A DNA stretch of 64,000 nt, taken from positions 34,973 through 98,972 of the forward strand of contig NZ_NMQT01000008.1 of assembly GCF_002234405.1 (NCBI RefSeq), given 5' to 3'. Both the position numbers and the translations under genes were made by a program. Numbering within the stretch: the first letter of the stretch is position 1; each line of letters starts with the position of its first letter. The notes beneath the pieces were generated by a model. That model saw nothing but the letters and a program-made list of their open reading frames with translations. It ran no database searches and was not told the DNA's origin. The stretch comes from Amycolatopsis thailandensis. Lineage in GTDB: Bacteria > Actinomycetota > Actinomycetes > Mycobacteriales > Pseudonocardiaceae. This document shows, piece by piece, positions 25,530 through 33,326 of this stretch.

Positions 25530-26165
25530 ATGGGTCAGTATGAGCTGATCTTCACTATCGATCATCTCGAAGAGGATCGCGCCTTCGAGATCTCCAACAC
25601 GATCGACGTCATGTACAGCGAACACGGCAGAACGAGTTTGCTGACCGTCACGAGCGAAGGCGACACAGCCTTGGCGGCCGCCACGGACGTCGTCGCGCAA
25701 CTTGAGACCCAGTTCGGCGTAGTCATACACCGTGCCTATGAAGACCTGGTCACGAAAGCTGACATAGCCGAGCGAGCCGGCGCCACGGTGCAAGCCGTTG
25801 GCCAGTGGGCTCGCGGTGTTCGCCGGAAAGAACTGAGGTTTCCTGAGCCGTTCAACCTGGTCGGTGGCGGAGTCTGGCTATGGGCGGATGTCAACGAATG
25901 GCTTCGAGAAGCGGGCAAGGCTTATGACGATGATCTCCTGTATCCGAATCGCGATGAGCTTGAGCTGATTAACGCGTGGCTGAAGAATCGGAAGTCCGGT
26001 CAGCCATCTCGGCGTATCAATCTGGTGCACCTTGGCTCGGCTATGAGTGAACAGAACGGAGTTCAGTTCACCGCTTCAGCTCGATCCACGCGTGGGGTTC
26101 ACGCTTCGGCCGTGCGCGCTCCCGACGTCGTCTGGACCCGCGCCGACTATGAAATGGCGGGATAG
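25530..26165 (+). CDS. HTH antitoxin-like protein with long C-terminal tail
   Basis: In this 211-residue protein an N-terminal alpha/beta domain (1-72, YELIFTIDHLEEDRAFEISN) is followed by a helix-turn-helix at about 77-98 (KADIAERAGATVQAVGQWARG) and a conserved FPEPFNLVGGGVWLWADVNEWLRE segment. Relatives I remember end soon after that. Here about 60 more polar residues follow, a candidate chaperone-addiction region. ATG follows GAGGAGGG. It lies between a HicA-like protein and a SecB-like protein (gap of 5 bases), so the best reading is an antitoxin that needs the chaperone to fold. It should also bind the upstream inverted repeats. Confidence 0.65.
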   Translation: MGQYELIFTIDHLEEDRAFEISNTIDVMYSEHGRTSLLTVTSEGDTALAAATDVVAQLETQFGVVIHRAYEDLVTKADIAERAGATVQAVGQWARGVRRKELRFPEPFNLVGGGVWLWADVNEWLREAGKAYDDDLLYPNRDELELINAWLKNRKSGQPSRRINLVHLGSAMSEQNGVQFTASARSTRGVHASAVRAPDVVWTRADYEMAG

Positions 26166-26170
26166 CTGGA

Positions 26171-26680
26171 ATGAAGTCGGTCACCACAGGCCGTGACTTG
26201 CTCAACCTGCTTGATCTTGTCAATGTGCAGTTCTATGAGGTCAGTGCCAAGCTGGGCTCGGGTTTCCCGGTCGGTGTCACCGCGGCGGTCAGTAGCGGTG
26301 ACACCGACTCCGAGGACGACTTGGTCGGCGGCGAAGAGTCGGCGACGGGGCAGAGCGAATCGCAGTTCTGGACATTTTTCGTCCATGTCGACAGCACGAG
26401 CGTCAATCTTCGAGGCCGCTTGACGATCAATGCTCCGGATGCCGAGTACGCCGTCGATGCCGCTGTTTTCTATACAGCCACAGAGGAAGTGACCATCGAT
26501 CGCGAAGCGCTGGAGGAATTCCTCAATCGAGCAGCCATGATCGCGCTCTACCCGTTTGTCCGTGAAGCACTGCATGAGGCAGGGCGGAAGATCGGGGCAA
26601 GCCCGCCACTGCTCGGGATTTATGACCCGCAAGAAATCCAGATCCGGCTCAACGAACCGGTTTCCGCGCAGTCTGGCTAG
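26171..26680 (+). CDS. SecB-like chaperone (TAC-type)
   Basis: The 169-residue protein has strands (QFWTFFVHVDSTSVNLRGRL, AEYAVDAAVFYTA) followed by the SecB-family helix and loop: EEFLNRAAMIALYPFVREAL then KIGASPPLLGIYDP. The motif ALYPFVRE with PPLL about 17 residues on closely parallels Rv1957 of M. tuberculosis as I recall it (ALYPYIRE ... LPPLTL), the chaperone of the HigBA1 toxin-antitoxin-chaperone system. Actinomycetes lack a general SecB, which makes a dedicated TAC chaperone the likely role. Its 3' end overlaps the convergent MFS gene by 32 bases. Confidence 0.75.
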   Translation: MKSVTTGRDLLNLLDLVNVQFYEVSAKLGSGFPVGVTAAVSSGDTDSEDDLVGGEESATGQSESQFWTFFVHVDSTSVNLRGRLTINAPDAEYAVDAAVFYTATEEVTIDREALEEFLNRAAMIALYPFVREALHEAGRKIGASPPLLGIYDPQEIQIRLNEPVSAQSG

Positions 26681-27857
26681 TGGGGTTCTCTGCTGCAGGC
26701 GTAATGACGCTCTTCAATGGTTGCCAGCAAATGAGCACAAGCGGGATCGTGACCAGCGCCAAGGCCGCGCCGACCCACGGGACGGCGGTCAGTGGAGCGC
26801 CCAGGTCCAGTGCCCCGGCGGCGAAGGCGGGCGTGAGGCTGATGCCGAGCTGGAAGGCCGAGACCGTGGTCGCGCCGGCGAGGGTCGGGGCGGAGGCGGC
26901 GATCGTGAACACCCGCCCGTAGAGCGCCGGGTTGATCACGAAGGCCGCGACACCCAGCAGGAACACCAGCGGCACCACCGCCAAGGCGGTGTCGGCGAAG
27001 AGCGCGAGCAGCGCGGAGAAGACCGCGATGCCCAGGACGCCACCGAGCAGCGCGTGGCGTGGGCGCCGATCGGAGATCCGGCCGCCGACGGACAAGCCGA
27101 CGAAGGCGCCGATCCCGAACAACGCGAGGACCGCCGGGATCCAGACCGCGGGGACGACGTCCGCCAGCATCGCCGACAAGTAGTTGAAGGACACCATGTA
27201 CGCGGCGGTGCTCAGGATCGTGACCGCGTAGACGCCCCACAGGCGCCAAGACCGCATGGCCCGCAACTCACCCGAACGGCTCGGGGCCGCGGACGCGGTG
27301 GCGGGCAGGCCGGCGGCGCAGGCGACCACCCCAAGGCCGGTGAGTGCCACGACACCCCAGAAGCCGCCGGTCCAGTCCGTGAGGTTGCTGAGCAGGGTGC
27401 CCGCCGGCCCGCCTGCCACCATGGCGACGCTGAGCCCGGCGACGACGACGCCGGAGGCGCGGGCGTTGCGGTCGGGGGTCACCAGGCTGATCGCGGTCAC
27501 GGCGGCGACGGCGAAGAAACCGGCGTAGGCGAGACCGGCGACGAACCGGGTGATCATCAGGATCCAGTAGTCGTCGGCGAGCAGGCCGGTCGCGATGGCG
27601 GCGGCGAAGACGGCTTGCGTGATCATCAACGCCGTCCGTCGCGGCCATTTCAGGCTCAGTACGGCGAACGGCGGGCCGCCGAGGACGACGCCGAGGGCGA
27701 ACGCGGTGATGAGCGCGCCCGCGGACGCCAGGGAGACGCCGAGATCGGCGGCGGCCGAGGGCAGGACCCCGGCCATCAGGAATTCGGCACTCCCCATCGC
27801 GAACAGGCTGAAGGCGAGGAGATAGACCCCGGTGGGGAGCCGTTTGGTTTCGATCAT
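26649..27857 (-). CDS. MFS transporter, DHA1/arabinose-efflux-like
   Basis: The 402-residue protein has twelve spans. Motifs include FSLFAMGSAEFLMAGVLPSAAADLGVS, the span 2-3 loop VLSLKWPRRTALM and the motif C-like segment AGLSVAMVAGGPAGTLL, typical of proton-driven efflux pumps of the AraJ/SotB group. ATG at 27857 is chosen since the open frame upstream runs through a palindromic operator. It is divergent from the XRE-cupin regulator, which probably controls it. Confidence 0.8.
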   Translation of the reverse strand: MIETKRLPTGVYLLAFSLFAMGSAEFLMAGVLPSAAADLGVSLASAGALITAFALGVVLGGPPFAVLSLKWPRRTALMITQAVFAAAIATGLLADDYWILMITRFVAGLAYAGFFAVAAVTAISLVTPDRNARASGVVVAGLSVAMVAGGPAGTLLSNLTDWTGGFWGVVALTGLGVVACAAGLPATASAAPSRSGELRAMRSWRLWGVYAVTILSTAAYMVSFNYLSAMLADVVPAVWIPAVLALFGIGAFVGLSVGGRISDRRPRHALLGGVLGIAVFSALLALFADTALAVVPLVFLLGVAAFVINPALYGRVFTIAASAPTLAGATTVSAFQLGISLTPAFAAGALDLGAPLTAVPWVGAALALVTIPLVLICWQPLKSVITPAAENPTSQTARKPVR

Positions 27858-27885
27858 GGCGCCAGCGTCGGCGCCTTCTGGCTGT

Positions 27886-27908
27886 TTCGGCAAAGAACTT
27901 TGCCGGAA
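27886..27908. promoter_or_regulatory. Operator palindrome between MFS and XRE-cupin genes
   Basis: TTCGGCAAAG-AA-CTTTGCCGGAA is an almost perfect palindrome (one extra G) centred between the divergent genes, 29 bases from the MFS start and 27 from the regulator start. It is a likely XRE-cupin binding site covering both promoters. Confidence 0.65.
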
Positions 27909-27934
27909 TCGGGACGAGCTGCTGTGCTGGCGGC

Positions 27935-28492
27935 ATGGAGAGCCAACCCACTGTCACCGCGGCGATCGAGCTGATCGCGCCCCGGCTGCGTCGTGCCCGG
28001 GAGAAGAAGGGCACGACGCTGGTGGAACTCAGCCGTGCCACCGGCATCTCCACCAGCACCCTGTCTCGCCTCGAATCCGGACAGCGCAAGCCGAGTCTCG
28101 AACTGGTGCTGCCGGTCATCGCCGCGCTGGGCCTGCGCGTCGACGAGATCGTCTCGTCGCCGAGGGTGCTCGAACCGATCGAGGACAGCCGGGTCCTCAT
28201 CCCGCTCACTCGCCACGAGAACGGGCCCCGGGCCTGCAAGATGACGATCCCGGCCGTCGACGACGAACCCCGCCCGCGCACGCACGACGGCCGCGAATGG
28301 CTTTACGTGCTGCGGGGCAGGTTGCGGCTCGTGCTCGGCGACCAGGACGTCGTCCTCGGTCCCGGCGAGGCCGCCGAGTTCGACTGCCGGACGCCGCACT
28401 GGTTCGGCGCCACCGGCCGAGGGCGGGTCGAAGTGCTCAGCCTGTTCGGCAAGCAGGGCGAACGGATCCATGTCCGCGCCCGCACCCGGTGA
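27935..28492 (+). CDS. XRE-family regulator with C-terminal cupin domain
   Basis: The 185-residue protein has an N-terminal helix-turn-helix at about 15-70 (LRRAREKKGTTLVELSRATGISTSTLSRLESGQRKPS) and a cupin barrel at about 105-180 (REWLYVLRGRLRLVLGDQDVVLGPGEAAEFD, TPHWFGATG). Members of this class sense small metabolites in the cupin and regulate adjacent transport or catabolic genes. It is divergent from a DHA1-type MFS exporter with a shared palindrome, so exporter control is the probable job. Confidence 0.85.
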   Translation: MESQPTVTAAIELIAPRLRRAREKKGTTLVELSRATGISTSTLSRLESGQRKPSLELVLPVIAALGLRVDEIVSSPRVLEPIEDSRVLIPLTRHENGPRACKMTIPAVDDEPRPRTHDGREWLYVLRGRLRLVLGDQDVVLGPGEAAEFDCRTPHWFGATGRGRVEVLSLFGKQGERIHVRARTR

Positions 28493-28494
28493 CG

Positions 28495-29031
28495 TCAGGC
28501 GCGCGCGGGGGCGAGGCGGATCGCCGAGACGAGGAAGAACAGGCCGCCGAGGGCGGCGTATCCGGCCAGGTTGACCAGTGACGCGTCCGGCTGCGCGGCT
28601 TGCAGGACGAAGGACGTCCCGGCGACGGTGGAGATCGCCCCGCTGGCGATCATCGCCCCTTGGCCACCCAGCTTGCGACGGCCGACGCCGACGACGAGCT
28701 GGACGAGACCCGAGACGACCGCCCAGACGCCCCACACGCGCAGTACCGCCGGGATGCCGGAGGTGACGGCGATCGCGAGACCGATGCCCGCGAGCCCGCT
28801 GATCGCGATGTTCATGTACAGGCCCAGGGCGGATTTCGGGTCTCGCGAGGTGCGGAGGTCGACGAGGGCGGCGACGACGTCGAACAGGGGATAAAGCACG
28901 AGCAGCGCGACACTGATCGGCCCGAGCTTCGACGCGCTGGTGAACAGCAGGCCCGCCCACACCAGGGCGAAGCCGAAGCGGACGAAGTACAGGCGCCGCA
29001 GGGCGGGCGCGACGACGGTTTGGGTGCTCAC
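28495..29031 (-). CDS. DUF308-like multi-span membrane protein
   Basis: The 178-residue protein has about six hydrophobic spans (FGFALVWAGLLFTSASKLG, NIAISGLAGIGLAIAVTSG, GVWAVVSGLVQLVVGVGRRKLGGQGAMIASG). The VSGLVQLVVGVGRRK and GAMIASGAIS segments resemble DUF308 proteins. GTG at 29031 is chosen because AGGAG lies 6 bases upstream. It is divergent from a TetR regulator with shared inverted repeats, so it is probably that regulator's target. Confidence 0.7.
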   Translation of the reverse strand: MSTQTVVAPALRRLYFVRFGFALVWAGLLFTSASKLGPISVALLVLYPLFDVVAALVDLRTSRDPKSALGLYMNIAISGLAGIGLAIAVTSGIPAVLRVWGVWAVVSGLVQLVVGVGRRKLGGQGAMIASGAISTVAGTSFVLQAAQPDASLVNLAGYAALGGLFFLVSAIRLAPARA

Positions 29032-29050
29032 GGGAGCTCCTAAGGAGAGG

Positions 29051-29116
29051 AGAACGTTCGGTCTACTCGGACACACGCTTGCAGGTCGCTGTCGTCGCGT
29101 CAAGACCGAACGTTCT
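29051..29116. promoter_or_regulatory. Paired TetR operators
   Basis: AGAACGTTCGGTCT (29051-29064) and AGACCGAACGTTCT (29103-29116) are exact reverse complements, each containing the palindrome GAACGTTC. They flank the divergent promoter region of the membrane protein and the TetR gene. Confidence 0.75.
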
Positions 29117-29135
29117 ATCCCGTAAGATGCCGGTA

Positions 29136-29717
29136 ATGACGAACGTCCGCGGTCAGGCCTCCGAAGCGCGGTCCAGGCTGCTCACCACGGCGACCAGGCT
29201 CTTCTACACGGAGGGCATCCACTCCGTCGGCATCGACCGGATCGTGGTCGAGGCGAAGGTGACCCGCGCGACCCTGTATCGGCACTTTCCCGGCAAGGAC
29301 GACCTGATCGTCTATTACCTGCAAGAAGCCGACCAGGCCTTCCGCCGCCAGGCGGACGGGATCCTGGCCAGGGGGTTGCCGGCGTTCGAGACCCTCCGGG
29401 AGATCGCCGAATCCATCGCGGAAGGCATCCGGTCGCCCGGATTCCGCGGCTGCGCCTTCCTCAACGCCGCGGCGGAATATCCGGACCCGGCCCATCCCGT
29501 GCACCAAGCCGTCCTCGCCCACCGCGAATGGTTCTCGGGCGTGATCACCGACGTGCTGACCCGCGCTGGGAACGCGCCGGCCGGTCCCGCCGCCCGGCGC
29601 TTCGTCCTGATGCGGGACGGAGCGATGGCCACCGGCTGCCTGTCCGATCCCGAACCGATCTGCGAAACCTTCCTTCAGGGGATCGACGACCTTCTACGGC
29701 ATCACGTCGCTTCCTAG
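29136..29717 (+). CDS. TetR-family transcriptional regulator
   Basis: The 193-residue protein has an N-terminal helix-turn-helix (SRLLTTATRLFYTEGIHSVGIDRIVVEAKVTRATLYRHFPGKDDLI) at about 10-55. Its C-terminal domain has a conserved GCAFLNAAAEYPDPAHPVH segment found in a TetR subgroup controlling small membrane or efflux proteins. ATG at 29136 is taken; ATG at 29127 is possible. It is divergent from the DUF308-like gene with two matching operators, so negative autoregulation plus control of that gene is likely. Confidence 0.85.
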   Translation: MTNVRGQASEARSRLLTTATRLFYTEGIHSVGIDRIVVEAKVTRATLYRHFPGKDDLIVYYLQEADQAFRRQADGILARGLPAFETLREIAESIAEGIRSPGFRGCAFLNAAAEYPDPAHPVHQAVLAHREWFSGVITDVLTRAGNAPAGPAARRFVLMRDGAMATGCLSDPEPICETFLQGIDDLLRHHVAS

Positions 29718-29755
29718 GCCACGAGCACGGTTTCTTGGTCGGCTATCTTGCGGGC

Positions 29756-30406
29756 GTGGACATTCAGGTGCTCGAGGGCGAGCTGGTCGAGGTAGTGACG
29801 GACGCCGTCACGGGAATGGAGCGGCGGGCGTTCGGGGAGTTCGTCGGGCCGCAGGGTGAGCTGGCCTCGTACGCCTTCGGCTGGACCACCGGATCGGATC
29901 CGCACGTCGCTCGCCTGTCGGTCGGGATCGGCGCGGGCAACCCGGGCGGCGGAACCTTCCACGCCGTCGTCTTCGAGCACGAAGACGGGCACGCGTTCTC
30001 GCTGACCGACGACCCGTTCGAGCGGGTGCCGCAGGGCGGCCCGGACCTGACCGCGGACGAGGCACGGGCCCACGGAGACCTGCCGTTCGTCTGGTGGGTC
30101 GCCGACCGGGTCATGGAACGCGATCGGCGGGCGTGGTGGATGCGGCACTGGTTGCTGGGCACCAACTGTGTCCAGACCCTCGAGGTCTTCGAGCGCCGCG
30201 AGCCGATTCTGCTCGTCCAGCACGACGCCGATGACGACCTGTGGCAGCTGATCGGCGCCTCCGGCACGGACGGCGGCACCGGCAAGATCGGGCATCTATA
30301 CCACGCCGTCGACGAAGACCAGACCTTGCTCGACGTCCTCGACCTGCCGCCCGGCGGCGGCGCGACCCGAGCGGGCGCCGGAAGTCCTTGGACGGGCCGG
30401 GCCTAA
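29756..30406 (+). CDS. Hypothetical protein, possible immunity-protein-like C-terminus
   Basis: The 216-residue soluble protein contains an all-strand N-terminal half (VTDAVTGMERRAFGEFVGPQGELASYAFGWTTG) and a C-terminal stretch EPILLVQHDADDDLWQLIGASG. That stretch recalls DUF2185/Imm33-type domains, but the match is weak and no toxin gene is nearby. GTG at 29756 is the first sensible start after the TetR stop, with no strong ribosome site. It may be co-transcribed with TetR. Confidence 0.5.
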   Translation: MDIQVLEGELVEVVTDAVTGMERRAFGEFVGPQGELASYAFGWTTGSDPHVARLSVGIGAGNPGGGTFHAVVFEHEDGHAFSLTDDPFERVPQGGPDLTADEARAHGDLPFVWWVADRVMERDRRAWWMRHWLLGTNCVQTLEVFERREPILLVQHDADDDLWQLIGASGTDGGTGKIGHLYHAVDEDQTLLDVLDLPPGGGATRAGAGSPWTGRA

Positions 30407-30415
30407 GGCTTGTAT

Positions 30416-30430
30416 CTCCCCCGAGGGGAG
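30416..30430. promoter_or_regulatory. Palindrome upstream of the MerR gene
   Basis: CTCCCCCGAGGGGAG is a perfect 6-bp inverted repeat around CGA, 17 bases before the MerR start codon. MerR proteins bind such repeats between promoter elements, so autoregulation is plausible. Confidence 0.5.
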
Positions 30431-30446
30431 GTGCGAGGGTGGCGAC

Positions 30447-31358
30447 ATGGACGACGCCTGGTACTCGATCGGCGAGCTGGCCCGGCGGACGGGCTTGACG
30501 GTCAAGACCATCCGCTTCTACTCCGACCGCGGCGTCGTGACCCCGTCCGGCCGCACCTCGTCCGGTCACCGCCGCTACGGCGCCGACGCGCTCGCGCGCC
30601 TGGAGCTCGTCCTCACCCTGCGCGAGCTGGGACTCGACCTGGCCACGATCCGGAAGGTCGTCGACAGAGAAGCCGCCCTTCCCGAGGTCGCCGCGGCGCA
30701 CCTCCAGGCGCTGGAGGTGCAGATCCGTGTGCTGCGCCTGCGTCACGCGGTGCTGACGGCGGCGACGAGGCGCGGATCCACCCCCGAGGAGATGACTCTC
30801 ATGCACAGGCTCGCCAAACTGACCCGGGACGAACGCCACCGCTTGATCGGCGACTTCCTCGCCACCACCTTCCGCGGGCTCGACTACCCCGGATTCGCCG
30901 GGATCGCCCGCTCGATGACACCCGAACTGCCCGACAGCCCCGAGGCCGAACAGGTCGCAGCCTGGGTGGAACTGGCCGAACTTTCCACGGACCCGGAATT
31001 CCGCGCCCTCATGCGGCGCCTCGCCGAGCAGCACGCCGACGGACGCATCGACGTCGGCCCGCGCCGCGACCCGGTGGCGGACATCCGCGACGCTGTCGCC
31101 CCGGCCCTGGATTCCGGCATCGACCCGGACTCGCCGGAAGCCGGTCAGGTCGTCGCCGCTCTCACTTCGCGCCACCGGCCCGACGACCTTCTGGCCTGGC
31201 TGGACACGGCCACCGACTCCCGCCGGGAACGGTATTTCGAGCTGCTCGCCGTGATCAACGGCTGGGCGGCTCCGGACAGCCTGGCGCCGGTATCGCACTG
31301 GCTTTCCCAGGCCCTGAGGGCTTCGGAGAGCCGCGGAGGTTCCCAATGTCGCATTTGA
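30447..31358 (+). CDS. MerR-family regulator with helical C-terminal domain
   Basis: In the 303-residue protein residues 5-72 form the MerR winged helix (WYSIGELARRTGLTVKTIRFYSDRGVVTPSGRTSSGHRRY). A coiled coil runs from about 75 to 115, then about 180 residues of helices (LTRDERHRLIGDFLATTFRGLDY, LLAWLDTATDSRRERYFELLAVING) make an effector-binding or dimerisation domain without the metal-binding Cys of classic MerR. It is likely a small-molecule sensor. The 3' end overlaps the left arm of a hairpin. Confidence 0.8.
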   Translation: MDDAWYSIGELARRTGLTVKTIRFYSDRGVVTPSGRTSSGHRRYGADALARLELVLTLRELGLDLATIRKVVDREAALPEVAAAHLQALEVQIRVLRLRHAVLTAATRRGSTPEEMTLMHRLAKLTRDERHRLIGDFLATTFRGLDYPGFAGIARSMTPELPDSPEAEQVAAWVELAELSTDPEFRALMRRLAEQHADGRIDVGPRRDPVADIRDAVAPALDSGIDPDSPEAGQVVAALTSRHRPDDLLAWLDTATDSRRERYFELLAVINGWAAPDSLAPVSHWLSQALRASESRGGSQCRI

Positions 31359-31409
31359 GTCGCTGAGCGTCCCGAATGCGACATTGGGAACTGCGAAAGT
31401 GGCTTTCGC
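31339..31409. repeat. Two adjacent hairpins after the MerR gene
   Basis: Arms 31339-31355 and 31375-31391 are exact 17-base reverse complements (core CCCAATGTCGCATT); the left arm lies inside the MerR coding end. A second hairpin, GCGAAAG (31393-31399) / CTTTCGC (31403-31409), follows directly. The word AAGTGGCTTTCGC relates it to the composite element at 14949-15001. Probable terminator or repeat element. Confidence 0.8.
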
Positions 31410-31483
31410 GACACGCGCTCAGAGCCCGACACCTTGCGCGTATTTCGGTGGCGCAACGCGCCAGCCCGCGGTCCAATCAGGGC

Positions 31484-32128
31484 GTGAACAGCGACTTCGC
31501 GCCACCCGCCGACCTGGCTGACCGCGTCAGCCGGGTGTGGCGGCGCGAAGGGAAACTGCCGGCCTCGTTGCCGCAACCGGCGGTGGACCTGCTGGTGTTC
31601 GCGGACGGTTCGGTGTGGCTGACCGGGCCGGAGACCGAGGCCAGGACCGGGAGCCTGACCGAGCCGTTGACGGGGGTGCGGTTGCGGCCGGGGACGTGTG
31701 CCTCGGTGCTGGGGATCGCCGCGGACGAGGTGCCGCTGGCGGGGATGCCGTTTCCGGGGGAGGGGCTCGACGCCGCGTTGCGGGCGCTGCGGGCACCGGC
31801 CCGGCCCGCTGATCCCGCGATCGGGCGAGTTCTCCAGGCCATTCGCGCGGACCCCGGGGCGCCGGTGTCCCGGCACGCGTCCGGGTTGTCCGAGCGGCAG
31901 TTGCGACGCCGGTTCCTGGTGGCTGTCGGGTTGAGTCCCAAGGCGTACGCGCGAGTGGTGCGGTTGCACCGGGCGATGGCGCTGGCGCGGGCGTCCTCGG
32001 CGCCGGACTGGGCGGAGATCGCCGTCCGCAGTGGATTTTACGACCAGCCGCACATGATCGCGGAGTTCCGGCGTGCGGTCGGGTCGTCGTGTGTCCGTTT
32101 CTTCCAAGCGGCGGCCGTCGGCGGGTAG
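31484..32128 (+). CDS. AraC-family transcriptional regulator
   Basis: The 214-residue protein has an N-terminal cupin-like half that begins FAPPADLADRVSRVWRREG and contains PAVDLLVFADGSVWLTGP, the pattern of AraC regulators with a short sensory domain. The C-terminal double helix-turn-helix is at about 125-210 (SGLSERQLRRRFLVAVGLSPKAYARVVRLHRAM, WAEIAVRSGFYDQPHMIAEFRRAVG). GTG at 31484 is used. It is 13 bases before the P450 gene, which may be its co-transcribed target. Confidence 0.8.
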   Translation: MNSDFAPPADLADRVSRVWRREGKLPASLPQPAVDLLVFADGSVWLTGPETEARTGSLTEPLTGVRLRPGTCASVLGIAADEVPLAGMPFPGEGLDAALRALRAPARPADPAIGRVLQAIRADPGAPVSRHASGLSERQLRRRFLVAVGLSPKAYARVVRLHRAMALARASSAPDWAEIAVRSGFYDQPHMIAEFRRAVGSSCVRFFQAAAVGG

Positions 32129-32141
32129 CACGCTGTGGGGT

Positions 32142-33326
32142 ATGTCCGTCGAGGAGATTTTCGCTTTCCACAAGCAAGACGTGGGTCCGGTGCGGTTCGC
32201 CGAGTCGTTCGGCGGCTGGGTGGTCACCCGGTATTCCGAAGTGGACAGGGTGCTCACCGACCACGCGGTGTTCTCCTCCGACGAGCTGCGCCACAGCACC
32301 GGGGGAATCCCGCACGGTTCGAACCCGTTGCTGCGCGGTCTGCTGGCGATGGATCCGCCCCGGCATCACGCGTTGCGCCGGATCGTCAGCCAGGTTTTCA
32401 CCCCGCGGGCCGTGTCGTCGCTGGAGCCGTCGATCACGTCGAAGGTTCACTCCCTGCTCGACTCGGCGGGGGAGAGCTTCGACCTGATCGCGGAGGTGGC
32501 GTACCCGCTGTCGGTGCACACGATCGCGGGTCTGCTCGGGGTGCAGCCGTCGCGGTGGCCGGATTTCGTCCGATGGACCGAGGCCATCACGTCGTTCTTC
32601 GGCACCTTCACCGCCGACGAGGCTCGCCGGACCGCGTATCACCGGGCGTGCGAGGAAATGGGTGACTACTTCCGCGAGGAGTTCGAGCGCCCGTCAGGCA
32701 TCATCGCGACCTTGATGGCGTCGGGCCTCGCCGAGGACGAGCTGCTCGACTTCTGCGCGCTGCTGCTGATCAACGGCCACGAGACGGCCAAGACCCTGCT
32801 CGTCAACGCCGTCCTTTGCCTTGCCGCCCGGCCGAAACCGGCCGACCTGCGCCTGGCCGTCGAGGAAGTCTCGCGCTACCTGCCGCCCACGGGCGGAACG
32901 GACCGGTTCGTCACCCGGCCCACCACCCTCGGCGGCCAGGAACTCCGCCCGGGCCAGCGAGTGGTCGCGATGATCACGGCGGCCAACCGCGACCCCGAGG
33001 TCTTCGCCGACCCGCACACCTTCGACCCGGACCGGACGCCCAATCCCCACCTGTCCTTCGGTCACGGCGTTCACTTCTGCCTGGGCGCCCACCTCGCCAG
33101 GATGGAGGTCCGCATCGCCCTCGCCGCCCTGTTCGACCGGTCCTGGCGGATCACGGACCTGGACACCCGGCGGACTCCGGTCGGCATCGACGTCCTGAAG
33201 GTCACCCTTGTGGCTCGGTCGCGGGAAGCAGTTCCCGCAGCATGGCCAGCAGCTCCCGCCGGTCCCCGGCGCCGAGTTTCCCCCGGATCCGGGCCATGTG
33301 ATGCTCCACGGTCTTCCCCGAGATGA
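32142..33326 (+). CDS. Cytochrome P450
   Basis: In the 394-residue protein the haem-binding loop is FGHGVHFCLGAHLARME with axial Cys313. The I-helix reads LLLINGHETAKTLL, keeping the Glu-Thr pair though Asn replaces the usual Ala. The ExxR equivalent is VEEVSRYLPP. Bacterial class I P450s hydroxylate small molecules with ferredoxin partners, none of which is adjacent. Homologues end shortly after VTLVARS. Here about 30 more residues continue antisense over the end of the convergent IniR gene (124-base overlap), so the tail may come from stop-codon loss. ATG at 32142. Confidence 0.85.
   Translation: MSVEEIFAFHKQDVGPVRFAESFGGWVVTRYSEVDRVLTDHAVFSSDELRHSTGGIPHGSNPLLRGLLAMDPPRHHALRRIVSQVFTPRAVSSLEPSITSKVHSLLDSAGESFDLIAEVAYPLSVHTIAGLLGVQPSRWPDFVRWTEAITSFFGTFTADEARRTAYHRACEEMGDYFREEFERPSGIIATLMASGLAEDELLDFCALLLINGHETAKTLLVNAVLCLAARPKPADLRLAVEEVSRYLPPTGGTDRFVTRPTTLGGQELRPGQRVVAMITAANRDPEVFADPHTFDPDRTPNPHLSFGHGVHFCLGAHLARMEVRIALAALFDRSWRITDLDTRRTPVGIDVLKVTLVARSREAVPAAWPAAPAGPRRRVSPGSGPCDAPRSSPR

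Noticed and set aside
29756..30406. An immunity protein of a polymorphic toxin system
   Set aside because: Only a weak C-terminal resemblance; no toxin, WXG or secretion gene is adjacent.
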